64,000 nt of DNA from an uncultured Coriobacteriaceae bacterium (GTDB lineage: Bacteria > Actinomycetota > Coriobacteriia > Coriobacteriales > Atopobiaceae), in contig CACYTH010000023.1 in NCBI GenBank assembly GCA_902777325.1, positions 1 to 64,000 on the forward strand, written 5' to 3'. The notes beneath the pieces were generated by a model, which saw only the letters and a list, made by a program, of their open reading frames with translations, made no database searches and was not told the DNA's origin. Positions 24,293 through 34,013 of this stretch are shown here, piece after piece (positions within the stretch are counted from its first letter, which is position 1; every line of letters starts with the position of its first letter). A program made the position numbers and the translations under genes.

Positions 24293-25192
24293 ATGGCTCA
24301 GTATCTGGTTCTCGACATCGGTGGCACCTTCGTCAAGTACGCCATCATGGACGGTGACGGCGCGTTCATCAAGCAGGGCAAGGTGCCTGCCAACACCACG
24401 TCCGAGGCGCACATGCTCGAGTCGCTCGAGGAGGTGCACAAGGTCGTCGGAGACGACTACGAGGGCGTGGCCATCTCCATGCCGGGCCGCATCGACACCA
24501 AGCGCGGCTGGGCCTACACCGGTGGCGCCTTCACGTGGCTGCATGACTATCCGGCTGCCGAGAAGTACGGCGCCGTGTTTGGCAAGCCCTGCACGATCGC
24601 CAACGACGGCAAGTGCGCCGCCATCGCCGAGAGCTGGTCGGGCGCCCTCTCCGACGTGGACTCCGGTGCCGTGCTGGTGCTGGGCACCGGCGTCGGTGGC
24701 GGCATCGTGCTCAACGGCAAGGTGTGGATGGGCTGCTCCGGCGGCGCCGGCGAGCTGTCGTGGCTGGTCTGCGACTATCCCGCCATCCACGAGGGCCATG
24801 CGGGCAGCGCCATCTGGGCCGGCAAGATTGCCGCAGGGGCCATCGTTCCCAAGTTTGGCCTGGCCAAGGGCCTTGCCAACGCCGACGGCATCATGCTCTT
24901 TGACGCCTACGAGGCGGGCGACCCCGACGCCGTGGCCGTCATGGACGAGTACGCCATGTGGGCCTCCTCAGGCATCGTGTGCCTGCAAGCCGTGCTCGAT
25001 CTGCCGCGCTACGCCATCGGCGGCGGCATCAGCGCGCGTCCCGAGGCCACCTCGCTCATCCGCGACGCCGTGGACAAGCTCTACGAGATCCACCCGTACC
25101 TGCCGTTCTCCAAGCCCGAGATCGTCACCTGCAGGTACGGCAACGAGGCCAACCTCATCGGTGCCCTGGCCTTCCACCTCGACCAGGTGTAA
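24293..25192 (+). CDS. ROK-family sugar kinase without the zinc motif
   Basis: A 299-residue ROK protein. The ATP-binding DxGGT appears in VLDIGGTFVKYA (residues 7-18), the catalytic Asp in ANDGKCAAIAE, and the second phosphate loop in LGTGVGGGIVLNG. It has no helix-turn-helix, so it is a kinase and not a NagC-type repressor. The usual zinc-binding CGxxGCxE motif is missing; WMGCSGGAGELSW stands in its place, as in the glucokinase/beta-glucoside kinase subgroup of many Firmicutes. The start is ATG 24293 after GGGAAAGGGTGG. A terminator follows. Confidence 0.88.
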   Translation: MAQYLVLDIGGTFVKYAIMDGDGAFIKQGKVPANTTSEAHMLESLEEVHKVVGDDYEGVAISMPGRIDTKRGWAYTGGAFTWLHDYPAAEKYGAVFGKPCTIANDGKCAAIAESWSGALSDVDSGAVLVLGTGVGGGIVLNGKVWMGCSGGAGELSWLVCDYPAIHEGHAGSAIWAGKIAAGAIVPKFGLAKGLANADGIMLFDAYEAGDPDAVAVMDEYAMWASSGIVCLQAVLDLPRYAIGGGISARPEATSLIRDAVDKLYEIHPYLPFSKPEIVTCRYGNEANLIGALAFHLDQV

Positions 25193-25226
25193 GGCGCGCC
25201 ATAGGGTGACGCTCTGACGCATGCGC

Positions 25227-25258
25227 GAGGCGCGGCAGGCGAAGGCTTGCCGCGCCTC
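25227..25258 (+). terminator. terminator after the ROK kinase
   Basis: A 14-bp stem (25227-25240 with 25245-25258, one G-T pair) closes on a GAAG tetraloop and is followed by TGTCATCT. It sits 35 bases past the kinase stop. Confidence 0.75.
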
Positions 25259-25347
25259 TGTCATCTGGGTGAGGAGCCCTAAGCGCGCTGCCACGCGGAA
25301 AGATCCGTTGGATAATGTTGCCGTAGCCAATCAGAAAGGTGTCCGCC

Positions 25348-26190
25348 ATGCTCGCCGACTATCACGTTCACTGCATGTTCTCAGACGACTCCTGGTACGC
25401 TCCCGAGCGCGTCGTGGCCGATGCCTGGAAACAGAACCTCGACGAGATCTGCTTTACCGATCACGTTGACTACGGCATCAAGCCCGACTGGGACGAGGCG
25501 CTTACCGCCAAGGTGATGGAGGGGCAGCGTGTGGTCAACGTGGACTACGACGCGTACTTCCCCTGCATCGAGGCGCTGCGTGACGAGTGGGCCGACCGCA
25601 TCACCATCAAGCGCGGCCTGGAGTTTGGCGTGCAGACCCACACCATCCCGCAGTTCAACGCGCTGTGGGACAAGTGGCAGGAGCATCTGGACTTCACGCT
25701 CCTCTCCATCCATCAGGTGGGCGACCTCGAGTTCTGGACCGGCGAGTTCCAGGAGGGGCGTACCCAGGAGAAGTACAACCGCGCCTACTACCAGGAGCTC
25801 TACGACGTGACGACGAGTTTCGAGCACTGGAGCGTGCTCGCGCACCTCGACCTCATCAAGCGCTATGACCCTGCGGGCATCCTTGGCTTCCCGGTCAACC
25901 GCGACCTCGTGGCAGCCACGCTCGAGCACGTGATCAAGGCGGGCAAGGGCATCGAGCTCAACACCTCGTCCGTGCGCTACGGGCTCAAGGACAGCCAGCC
26001 GGCGCGCGAGATCCTGGAGCTGTACCGCGACCTCGGCGGCAAGATTATCACGCTGGGCTCCGACAGCCACGCGCCTGAGCATCTCGGCGCCTACCTGCGC
26101 CACTTCCAGAGATACCTGGCGAGCCTTGGCTTTGAGGGCTTTTGCACCTACGATCGCATGGTACCCACGTTCCACCCGTTTGATGTGTAA
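25348..26190 (+). CDS. PHP-domain histidinol-phosphatase family protein
   Basis: A 280-residue PHP-fold metal phosphoesterase. The first metal motif is YHVHCMFSDDS (H-x-H, residues 5-15). Others are FTDHVDYG, KRGLEFG (Glu), LSIHQVGD, LAHLDLI and GSDSHAPE, covering the whole trinuclear site. Members of the HisK family remove phosphate from histidinol phosphate, but no his genes lie nearby and stand-alone copies often act on other substrates. The start is ATG 25348 with AGAAAGG ahead; GTG 25339 is an alternative. The acetyltransferase gene follows ten bases later. Confidence 0.85.
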   Translation: MLADYHVHCMFSDDSWYAPERVVADAWKQNLDEICFTDHVDYGIKPDWDEALTAKVMEGQRVVNVDYDAYFPCIEALRDEWADRITIKRGLEFGVQTHTIPQFNALWDKWQEHLDFTLLSIHQVGDLEFWTGEFQEGRTQEKYNRAYYQELYDVTTSFEHWSVLAHLDLIKRYDPAGILGFPVNRDLVAATLEHVIKAGKGIELNTSSVRYGLKDSQPAREILELYRDLGGKIITLGSDSHAPEHLGAYLRHFQRYLASLGFEGFCTYDRMVPTFHPFDV

Positions 26191-26200
26191 GGAGACCTTG

Positions 26201-26824
26201 ATGTCAGACGAAACCCGCGCCCGTGTGGCCGCGATGACCGCCTCGACTGCAGGAAAGCTCTACGACGCGAACTTCGACCTCGCCGTGACGGGCGCTGTGG
26301 CCGAGTGCAAGGACCTCTGCTGGGAGTACAACCAGCTCAGACCCACCGACTTTGCCGCGCGCACGGCGCTGATCGACCGCATCATCGGCAGCCATGGCGA
26401 GAGCTTCACCTTTGTCCAGCCGTTCTGGTGCGACTACGGCAAGAACATCCACGTGGGGGAGAACTTCTACTGCAACCACGGGATGGTCGTGCTCGACGGC
26501 GCGCCGGTCACCTTTGGGCATGACGTCTACATTGCGCCCAACTGCGTGTTCTCGACGGCGGGACATCCCGTGGACACCAAGCGGCGAAACGCGGGCCTGG
26601 AGTACGCGCTGCCCATCACGGTGGGCGACAACGTCTGGTTTGGCATGGGCGTGCTGGTGTGCCCGGGAGTGACCATCGGCTCCAACGTGGTCATTGGCGC
26701 TGGGAGTGTGGTCACCAAGGACATCCCGTCGGGCGTGGTCGCTGTGGGCAACCCCTGCCGCGTGCTGCGCGAGATTGGCCCCGCGGACGCCGCTCGCTAC
26801 GAGCTCTACCAGCCGCAGGCATAG
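26201..26824 (+). CDS. maltose/galactoside O-acetyltransferase (LacA/Maa type)
   Basis: A 207-residue left-handed beta-helix acyltransferase. The N-terminal Mac domain (about 15-65) is followed by hexapeptide repeats ending in VTIGSNVVIGAGSVVTKDI. The catalytic His is in FSTAGHPVD, and the C-terminus has VVAVGNPCRVLREI. It transfers acetyl from acetyl-CoA to a sugar hydroxyl. It sits ten bases after the PHP gene with AAGGAG before ATG 26201. Family-B repeats follow immediately. Confidence 0.9.
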   Translation: MSDETRARVAAMTASTAGKLYDANFDLAVTGAVAECKDLCWEYNQLRPTDFAARTALIDRIIGSHGESFTFVQPFWCDYGKNIHVGENFYCNHGMVVLDGAPVTFGHDVYIAPNCVFSTAGHPVDTKRRNAGLEYALPITVGDNVWFGMGVLVCPGVTIGSNVVIGAGSVVTKDIPSGVVAVGNPCRVLREIGPADAARYELYQPQA

Positions 26825-26840
26825 GTCCTGCGGACGTGTG

Positions 26841-26970
26841 GACGCCACTGGTCCGCTCCGAGAGACGCAACGGGGGCTCGTTCCGTCCATTACGACGGAC
26901 GAGTCGCCACTGGTCCGCTCCGGGAGACGCAACGGGGACTCGTTCCGTCCAGATCGACGGACCAGTCGTC
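26841..26970. repeat. two copies of intergenic repeat family B, opposite orientation
   Basis: Two units lie at 26845-26906 and 26907-26968. Each starts CCACTGGTCCG and ends in GGAC(C)AGTCG or a close variant. The core GACGCAACGGGG-N-CTCGTTCCG is the reverse complement of the core at 4152-4349. The outer ends read the same on both strands because they are inverted repeats. Confidence 0.8.
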
Positions 26971-26974
26971 GCAC

Positions 26975-27241
26975 CTATGCTTTGCCGGCATCTTCTCGTG
27001 CGTACGTGCCCAGCCTGTGTCGATCGATAAGGCCGGTAGCCAAGGTGCCGACGCCCGTTGCAAGCGTGACGGGGATGGCGAGCTTTGATTTCTGGCGTGC
27101 GAGCCAGGTACCCATTGCGGTGCCGACAACGGCGATGCCTGCCCGAACAAAGACCCGGTCATAGGGGGTGTCGTCAGGGTCCGATGCTGCGGCGTAGCCA
27201 TACCAAGTGCCCATGAGGGCCAACGGGATGACAGGATGCAT
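26975..27241 (-). CDS. small hypothetical membrane protein
   Basis: An 88-residue protein with two likely membrane segments (about 3-20 and 33-50) and a third weaker one (54-70), ending in a charged tail (DRHRLGTYAREDAGKA). It starts at ATG 27241 with GGAGAGGAGTCGC upstream. No family was recognised. It sits between two repeat elements and shares no operon. Confidence 0.6.
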   Translation of the reverse strand: MHPVIPLALMGTWYGYAAASDPDDTPYDRVFVRAGIAVVGTAMGTWLARQKSKLAIPVTLATGVGTLATGLIDRHRLGTYAREDAGKA

Positions 27242-27301
27242 GCGACTCCTCTCCAGCGTTGTGCGGCCTTGATACGTCGGAGGGGCACGCGCCGTCTCAC
27301 T

Positions 27302-27372
27302 CGTGGCGGGAAACAGGTGCCTGTCCCTGTCCCAAGCGGTGGGACACTAACACGTCCCCTGTCCCGCCCACG
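27302..27372. repeat. diverged palindromic repeat (family A)
   Basis: CGTGGCGGG at 27302 pairs with CCCGCCCACG ending at 27372. The inside carries GGTGCCTGTCCCTGTCCC and CACGTCCCCTGTCCC, the same wording as the large palindromes at 30525 and 43617 but with decayed pairing. The rest of the 279-base gap to the GH1 gene shows no other clear feature beyond GAGGGAGAG before its start. Confidence 0.6.
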
Positions 27373-27460
27373 TTTCCCCGGCTCGTCCTATCACCGAGTA
27401 ACGGCGAGCGCTTGCGCCAGTGTGCCAAGAAAACCGCACGTAAGCGGCCTCGTCATTTGA

Positions 27461-28945
<1,485 letters not shown>

Positions 28946-28983
28946 GTCCGGCATTCGCGCCTCGGCGCGGTTGAGTGACACGA

Positions 28984-29017
28984 GCGGCGGTGGCGCGGTC
29001 CGGCGAGCCACCGCCGC
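28984..29017 (+). terminator. terminator after the GH1 gene
   Basis: GCGGCGGTGGC (28984-28994) pairs perfectly with GCCACCGCCGC (29007-29017). It lies 39 bases after the stop. The following bases are only weakly T-rich. Confidence 0.7.
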
Positions 29018-29031
29018 ATTGAGGGGGAACC

Positions 29032-29556
29032 ATGGGAGACAAAAGCAGGTTGATGGCCCTTGCGCTTGCGGCTGCGCTGGCAGTGAGTCCGCTTGTGGGC
29101 TGCGGCGGGTCAAGCTCTGGCGAGGCTGCGCCGGCGGAGGCGGGGCAGGCCGAGGGCACGGGTGTGGCCAACCCCTTTGTGGACTGCGAGTCTGCCTACG
29201 ACGCCGCCCAGCTTGCGGGCTTTGACGTCACCTTCCCCGAGTCCGTCCCTGGGTATACGGAGCGCACCTATCAGGCGATCGAGGGCGAGCTCGTGCAGTG
29301 CCTCTACAGCGAGGGCGAGAGCCGGGTGCTCGTGCGCAAGGGCGTCGACGACGGGTCGGGAGACATCAGCGGCAACTACAACGAGTATGCCGAGACCTTC
29401 ACAGCGAGCATCGGCGATGTCGAGGTGACCGAGCGCGGCGAGAACGGCCTGGTGTTTGTCGCCACTTGGGCGCGCGACGGATACGCGTTTGCCATCGATG
29501 CGGACGAGGGACTTGACCCCGAGACGGTCGAGCAGCTGGTGGCCGCGATTCTCTAG
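29032..29556 (+). CDS. hypothetical lipoprotein
   Basis: A 174-residue secreted protein. A basic start and hydrophobic core lead to the lipobox LVGC (Cys24), so the mature protein is lipid-anchored outside the membrane. A Gly/Ser/Ala-rich spacer (25-45) precedes a compact acidic domain (50-174) with mixed strands, e.g. VEVTERGENGLVFVATW. No family was recognised; the layout is like small DUF4367-type extracytoplasmic domains. GGGGGAACC precedes ATG 29032. Confidence 0.75.
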   Translation: MGDKSRLMALALAAALAVSPLVGCGGSSSGEAAPAEAGQAEGTGVANPFVDCESAYDAAQLAGFDVTFPESVPGYTERTYQAIEGELVQCLYSEGESRVLVRKGVDDGSGDISGNYNEYAETFTASIGDVEVTERGENGLVFVATWARDGYAFAIDADEGLDPETVEQLVAAIL

Positions 29557-29632
29557 TGCCGGCAAAGCCACGCACCTGCGACAGGGAGGCCAAATTGTCG
29601 TATCCTGTTGGCCCGCGAGAGGAGCTGATGGG

Positions 29633-30520
29633 ATGACGACAAGGTCGCAGGAGCAAGGCGCAACGATACGACTGGTGGCCTCGGAGGTCATCTTTGGCAC
29701 GCTTGGGCTGTTCGTGCGGCTCATCCCGCTGTCGTCCACGGCGCTCGCCTGCGCGCGCGGCATCGTTGGGTCGCTTTTGCTCTGCGGTTTTCTGCGTCTG
29801 ACGGGGAGGTCGCTGCATCTGCCCACGAGCCGTCGCAGGATGCTGCTCCTGCTTGTCTCCGGCGTCTGCCTGACGCTCAACTGGGCCTTTCTCTTTGAGG
29901 CGTATCGGCTGACGACGCTTGCCACCGCCGAGCTGGCCTACGAGATGGCGCCGGTGATGGTGATCGTCGTCTCGCCCTTCGTGCTGGGCGAGCACCTCAC
30001 GCGCACGCGCATGGTCTGCCTGTGCCTGGCACTGGTGGGCATTGTCTGCGTTTCTGGTGTGCTCGAGCCCGGGGCTGCCGTGGGGGTCACCCTGCAGGGC
30101 GTGGGGCTGGGCCTTGTTGCGGCCTGCTTCTATGCTGCGGTGATGGTGCTCAGCCAGTTTATGGGCGAGATCGACCCTTACACCAAGACCATCGTGCAGC
30201 TGGGCGTTGCGGGTCTAGCGCTTCTGCCGCAGGTGATGCTGGCGGGCATCTCGCCGTGGCTGGCCTTGGGGCTGCGTGAGGTGCTGCTTTTGGCGGTGGT
30301 CTGCCTGGCGCACACGGGCCTGGCCTTCATCCTGTGGTTCTCGTCGCTGCACGAGCTGCCGGCCCAGAAGGTGGCCGTCTTCAACTACATCGATCCCGCA
30401 GTGGCACTGCTCTCGTCGGCGCTCGTGCTGGGCGAGCACATGACGCTGCTTGCGACCGTGGGCGCCGTACTTATCCTTGGGTCAACGCTTGCCAGCGAGC
30501 TTTTGGACTCGAGAGAATAG
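29633..30520 (+). CDS. DMT-superfamily (EamA) permease
   Basis: A 295-residue membrane protein with about ten hydrophobic segments and two EamA repeats. The first repeat has IFGTLGLFVRLIPLSS; the second ends FSSLHELPAQKVAVFNYIDPAVALL, the conserved EamA tail. The start is ATG 29633 after GAGAGGAGCTGATGGG; a longer frame upstream overlaps the lipoprotein gene and is not coding. Export of metabolites or amino acids is the usual role. A giant palindrome follows five bases after the stop. Confidence 0.85.
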   Translation: MTTRSQEQGATIRLVASEVIFGTLGLFVRLIPLSSTALACARGIVGSLLLCGFLRLTGRSLHLPTSRRRMLLLLVSGVCLTLNWAFLFEAYRLTTLATAELAYEMAPVMVIVVSPFVLGEHLTRTRMVCLCLALVGIVCVSGVLEPGAAVGVTLQGVGLGLVAACFYAAVMVLSQFMGEIDPYTKTIVQLGVAGLALLPQVMLAGISPWLALGLREVLLLAVVCLAHTGLAFILWFSSLHELPAQKVAVFNYIDPAVALLSSALVLGEHMTLLATVGAVLILGSTLASELLDSRE

Positions 30521-30524
30521 CTTC

Positions 30525-30726
30525 GGCCCCGGGACTGGGGGCTCGGACGGGATGTGACGGGGCGTGGGACAGGGGACTGGGACAGGGTGGGACAGGGGAC
30601 GTGCCTGGTGTCCCACCCGCTTTGCGGGAAGCGGGTGGGACACCAGGCACGTCCCCTGTCCCACCCTGTCCCAGTCCCCTGTCCCACGCCCCGTCACATC
30701 CCGTCCGAGCCCCCAGTCCCGGGGCC
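30525..30726. repeat. perfect 97-bp-arm palindrome (family A repeat)
   Basis: The left arm 30525-30621 and right arm 30630-30726 are exact reverse complements over 97 bases, with an 8-base centre. The arms contain repeated GTGGGACAGG-type words and the core GACGTGCCTGGTGTCCCACC, shared with the element at 43617. It fills the gap between two convergent genes. The reading frames across it on both strands are by-products of the symmetry. No transposase is present. Confidence 0.92.
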
Positions 30727-30741
30727 ACAGATGACCGGCGA

Positions 30742-32190
30742 TTACACCGTGACGCAGGGGTAGGCAGGCACGCTCACGCCCAGCACCTGCGAGAGGCCGC
30801 GTACAATCAGCTCATGATCGAGTCCCTCGTGAAGGCCGCTCACGCAGACGGTCGCCACCTGCTCGTCGCCCACCCGGATGGGGAATGCGCCGGCCACGGG
30901 CATGTCCCCGTTGGAGAAGAGCTCGTCCGCCGTGCCGTCCAGCTGGGCCTTCGTCCAGCCCCACAGGCTGCAGTGCCCCAGGCGCAGCGCGGCCCTGCGC
31001 TTGCCGTCGGCATAGTCGTAGTTGGCGGGGCGCTTGCCGTCGGCGCCCCAGCGGAAGAGGTCGTAGCCGTCGGACTCGCGCACGATGCGGACGACGTAGC
31101 CAAGGTCGTAGTCGCCAGCAAGGCCGCGGATGGCGGCGCCGAGCTCAAAGGCATCGTCCGCGTCGAACTTCTCCGCGTAGCGCAGCACGCGCTCCTGCTC
31201 GTCGAGCACCTCCAGCGCCTGCGGCGTGACAGTGTAGGCCGGACGGATGGTGTCGAGGATGAGCGCGCAGTGGACGGAGTCCTTGAGCGGCATGACGGGC
31301 GACTCCTTCTCGCCTGCAAGGACCAGCTGGTTGAAGTGGCTCACCTCTCCGTAGAAGTCGTCCACCACGTAGGGGGTGTCAAACTCCTCCACCGTGCCAT
31401 CGGCGAGGGTGAGCACGGCGTGCTGGGGGCGGTGCAGCTCGTCTACCCTGATGCTGCCCTTGGTTCCCACGATCGTGGCGGTGCGGGGCTTGGCGCGGTC
31501 GAAGGCGCACTCGAGGCGCGCGTCGATGCCACCGTGCGAGAGGCGCGCGTCCGCGTAGGTGTCGATGCCGTCCTTGGTTGCGCCGGCAATTGAGACGAGC
31601 GTCGGCACACCCGGGCAGAAGTCCTCGATCCAGCTCGCGCAGTAGGTGCCGCAGTCCAGAAGCACTCCTGCGCCCGGGCCGGGCGTCATGTGATAGCTGC
31701 CCGAGCCCTCCACAAAGCCGAGCATGTCGTTGCAGAGGGTCGCCTCCACGCGCGTGATGTCGCCGATGCGCTGGACGGCCCTCATGACCTGCGCATACAG
31801 GGGCACGAAGCGCGGCTTCATGGCCTCCATAAAGAGGCAACCCGTCTCGTGGGCGACGTCTGCGACCTCGGCCATCTCGGCGGCCGTCAGCATGGCCGGC
31901 TTCTCGCAGAGCACCGCCTTGCCGGCACGCAGGGCCTTGATGGCCCACTCGTGGTGGAACTGATGAGGGAGGGCGAGGTAGATGGCGTCAACCTCAGGGT
32001 CGGCGAGCAGCGCGTCGTGGCCGGCGTAGGCGCGGGCGCCTTCCGCGCAGGTCACCTCGGCGAGAAAGGCTTCGGCCTTCTCGCGCGTGCGGCAGCTGGC
32101 GGCCACCAGCTCGGCGTCGGCGACGTGTGCGAGGCTCGCCGCAAAGCGATGCGCGATGTTTCCTGCTCCCAAGATTGCCCAACGGACCAT
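30742..32190 (-). CDS. Gfo/Idh/MocA oxidoreductase fused to an HbpS-like (UPF0303) domain
   Basis: A 482-residue two-domain protein. Residues 1-120 form a Rossmann NAD(P) fold (WAILGAGNIAHRF) with the family's CEKPA motif near residue 95; residues 125-320 are the MocA substrate domain. From about 325 to the end the sequence matches UPF0303/HbpS-like 'haem-degrading' proteins, with LFRWGADGKRPANYDY and GAFPIRV followed by VCVSGLHEGLDHELIV. The two are normally separate genes. The start is ATG 32190 after GGAGGGCATC. The oxidoreductase part probably acts on a sugar or cyclitol; the fusion's role is unknown. Confidence 0.85.
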   Translation of the reverse strand: MVRWAILGAGNIAHRFAASLAHVADAELVAASCRTREKAEAFLAEVTCAEGARAYAGHDALLADPEVDAIYLALPHQFHHEWAIKALRAGKAVLCEKPAMLTAAEMAEVADVAHETGCLFMEAMKPRFVPLYAQVMRAVQRIGDITRVEATLCNDMLGFVEGSGSYHMTPGPGAGVLLDCGTYCASWIEDFCPGVPTLVSIAGATKDGIDTYADARLSHGGIDARLECAFDRAKPRTATIVGTKGSIRVDELHRPQHAVLTLADGTVEEFDTPYVVDDFYGEVSHFNQLVLAGEKESPVMPLKDSVHCALILDTIRPAYTVTPQALEVLDEQERVLRYAEKFDADDAFELGAAIRGLAGDYDLGYVVRIVRESDGYDLFRWGADGKRPANYDYADGKRRAALRLGHCSLWGWTKAQLDGTADELFSNGDMPVAGAFPIRVGDEQVATVCVSGLHEGLDHELIVRGLSQVLGVSVPAYPCVTV

Positions 32191-32369
32191 GATGCCCTCC
32201 AAACGACGTGTCCCTGCCTACACACTACCCTAAGCTGCCGCTCTCGATGTCGCATGCGCCGATGTGTGGAAACGAGTTTCACTAAATGGCTCGCAGGCAA
32301 GGACGGGGTGATGCGTCAGGCACAGATGATAGGATGGATTGGTCAAAGGACGCACCCAAGGAGAATCTC

Positions 32370-33389
32370 ATGATCAAGCTCGTGCTATCTGACATGGACG
32401 GAACGCTTCTGCCCAAGGGCGGCGAGCACGTGTCGTACCGCACCGTGACGGCCATCCGCGAGCTGGTGGAGGCCGGCGTGCGCTTTGCGCCGGCAACGGG
32501 CAGGCAGGCATACGAGCTTGACCAGCGCTTCTTTGGCGCGCGCGAGTGCTACCAGACGGCAATCACGGCAAACGGAAAGCGCGTGTACGTGGACGGCGAG
32601 CTGCGCCACGAGGTGCTGATGGACCGCAACGTGCTGGTGCGCGTCGAGCAGACCCTCACCGACATACCGAACGCCTTTCTCGTCGTCGAGCCGGCGATAA
32701 ACCCCAAGGGCGCGCGCACGTGGCCGTGCGTTGGCGCCCGCAAGGGCGACGCCGAGTGGTTTGGCAAGAACGTGGGCTTTCCCGCCGAGGCGGTGGACGC
32801 CCTGCCCGACGAGGAGTTCATCTCGGCGGAGGTGGCCTGCGCCGGAAGTGACGAGCAGTACGAGGAGATAATCGAGCAGCTGAAGGCCCTCGCCCCCGAG
32901 TGCGACTTCGTGACCTCGCAGACGCACTGGTGCGACATCCTGCCCAAGGGCTCCAACAAGGGGACGGCGCTCATGGCACTGCTCGACGAGCTGGGCATAA
33001 GCGTCGACGAGGCCGTATTCTTCGGCGACATGGAGAACGACCTCGCACTGATGGAGCTCGTGCCAGACTCCGTGGCCGTCGCAAACGCGACCCCGGCCGC
33101 GGCCAAGGCGGCGCGTTGGCATGTGGGTGACGTGGCCGACGAAGGTACGACCGTGGCCATCGAGCAGATCACGGAGGCCGTCAGGACGGGCGGGACCCCC
33201 GCCTTCATGCTGCAGGAGTCGTGGACGCCGGACGCGGCGGAGGCGGAGACCGAGGAGGCCGACGAGCCCTACGAGGACGAGGGTCCTCTCTCGTCAGAGG
33301 CGATCCGCGCGCTCCTAGCGGCCAAACTTGGCCCAGAATTTGGTGGAGAGGCTGGCACGGTGGGTGGTGCCGGTGCTGATGCCCTGTAG
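32370..33389 (+). CDS. Cof-type HAD phosphatase with acidic C-terminal extension
   Basis: A 339-residue HAD hydrolase. Motif I is LSDMDGTLL (residues 6-14), motif III Lys in GSNKGTALM, and motif IV FFGDMENDLALME. The core ends near residue 280, the normal family length. A further 60 residues are acidic and Gly-rich (AEAETEEADEPYEDEG, then SSEAIRALLAAKLG). The last 75 bases overlap the 3' end of plsY on the other strand. The start is ATG 32370 after AAGGAGAATCTC. Substrate unknown, sugar phosphates being usual. Confidence 0.87.
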   Translation: MIKLVLSDMDGTLLPKGGEHVSYRTVTAIRELVEAGVRFAPATGRQAYELDQRFFGARECYQTAITANGKRVYVDGELRHEVLMDRNVLVRVEQTLTDIPNAFLVVEPAINPKGARTWPCVGARKGDAEWFGKNVGFPAEAVDALPDEEFISAEVACAGSDEQYEEIIEQLKALAPECDFVTSQTHWCDILPKGSNKGTALMALLDELGISVDEAVFFGDMENDLALMELVPDSVAVANATPAAAKAARWHVGDVADEGTTVAIEQITEAVRTGGTPAFMLQESWTPDAAEAETEEADEPYEDEGPLSSEAIRALLAAKLGPEFGGEAGTVGGAGADAL

Positions 33390-33938
33390 CTTGGACCAGT
33401 GCGTGAGCACCTGCAGGGCCGTAAAGAAGAGCGAGATCAGCGCGCAGTCAAACGGCAGCGTGAAGGCAGTGGCTATCGTGTAGAAGAGCATGGCCACGAC
33501 GGCGGCCACGCTCAGGTATCCCGAGACGATGATGGTGCCCACGCCCACGACGCCTGCCAGGATGCCCCAGAGGGGGTTCATGAGGATGATGGTGGAGGCG
33601 ATGGTGGTGACGCCCTTGCCGCCGCGGAAGTTGTGCCAGAGGGGCCAGATGTGGCCCAAGGTGGTGCCAAGGCCTGTCCATCCCGTGACAACGGCCCAAC
33701 CGAGCGAGCCGAACAGGCGACTCAAGACCAGCACGGGCACCAAGGTCTTGAGGATGTCGCCGGCAAGGCAGACGAGCGCTGCGGGCGTGCCGAGCTCGTG
33801 GCCCACGTTGGCCATGCCGGGGTTGCCGTCGCCCAGCTCGAAGATGGAGCGCTTTGCCACGTGACGCGCGACGATATCAGCCGTGAGAAGGCACCCGCAG
33901 AGATATCCCACCAGCAGGCAGAGCAGTCGTTGAATCAT
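33315..33938 (-). CDS. plsY: acyl-phosphate:glycerol-3-phosphate acyltransferase
   Basis: A 207-residue PlsY. Signature motifs are GDGNPGMANVG (residues 34-44, usually GSGNPGATNV), GHIWPLWHNFRGGKGVTT and a conserved final block. Five or more membrane segments are evident. It makes lysophosphatidic acid from acyl-phosphate and glycerol 3-phosphate, the first step of phospholipid synthesis in Gram-positives. The motif I change (S to D, AT to MA) is a departure from typical PlsY and could mean a paralogue. The start is ATG 33938 with TTGGAG upstream. It converges on the HAD gene with a 75-base overlap. Confidence 0.82.
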   Translation of the reverse strand: MIQRLLCLLVGYLCGCLLTADIVARHVAKRSIFELGDGNPGMANVGHELGTPAALVCLAGDILKTLVPVLVLSRLFGSLGWAVVTGWTGLGTTLGHIWPLWHNFRGGKGVTTIASTIILMNPLWGILAGVVGVGTIIVSGYLSVAAVVAMLFYTIATAFTLPFDCALISLFFTALQVLTHWSKLQGISTGTTHRASLSTKFWAKFGR

Positions 33939-34013
33939 GGGAGGCTCCAATCTCTACGCATGTCAACACCAAGGGTGGCACTCAGGCAAGCAGCCGAACT
34001 CTCCTCAAGGGCC

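Noticed and set aside
26841-26970. A CRISPR array
   Set aside because: Only two units, tandem without unique spacers, with inverted-repeat ends and no cas genes; the same holds for 4152-4349.
30334-30763. Open frames running through the palindrome on both strands
   Set aside because: They arise from the perfect symmetry; the same peptide is read in both directions and no ribosome site fits.
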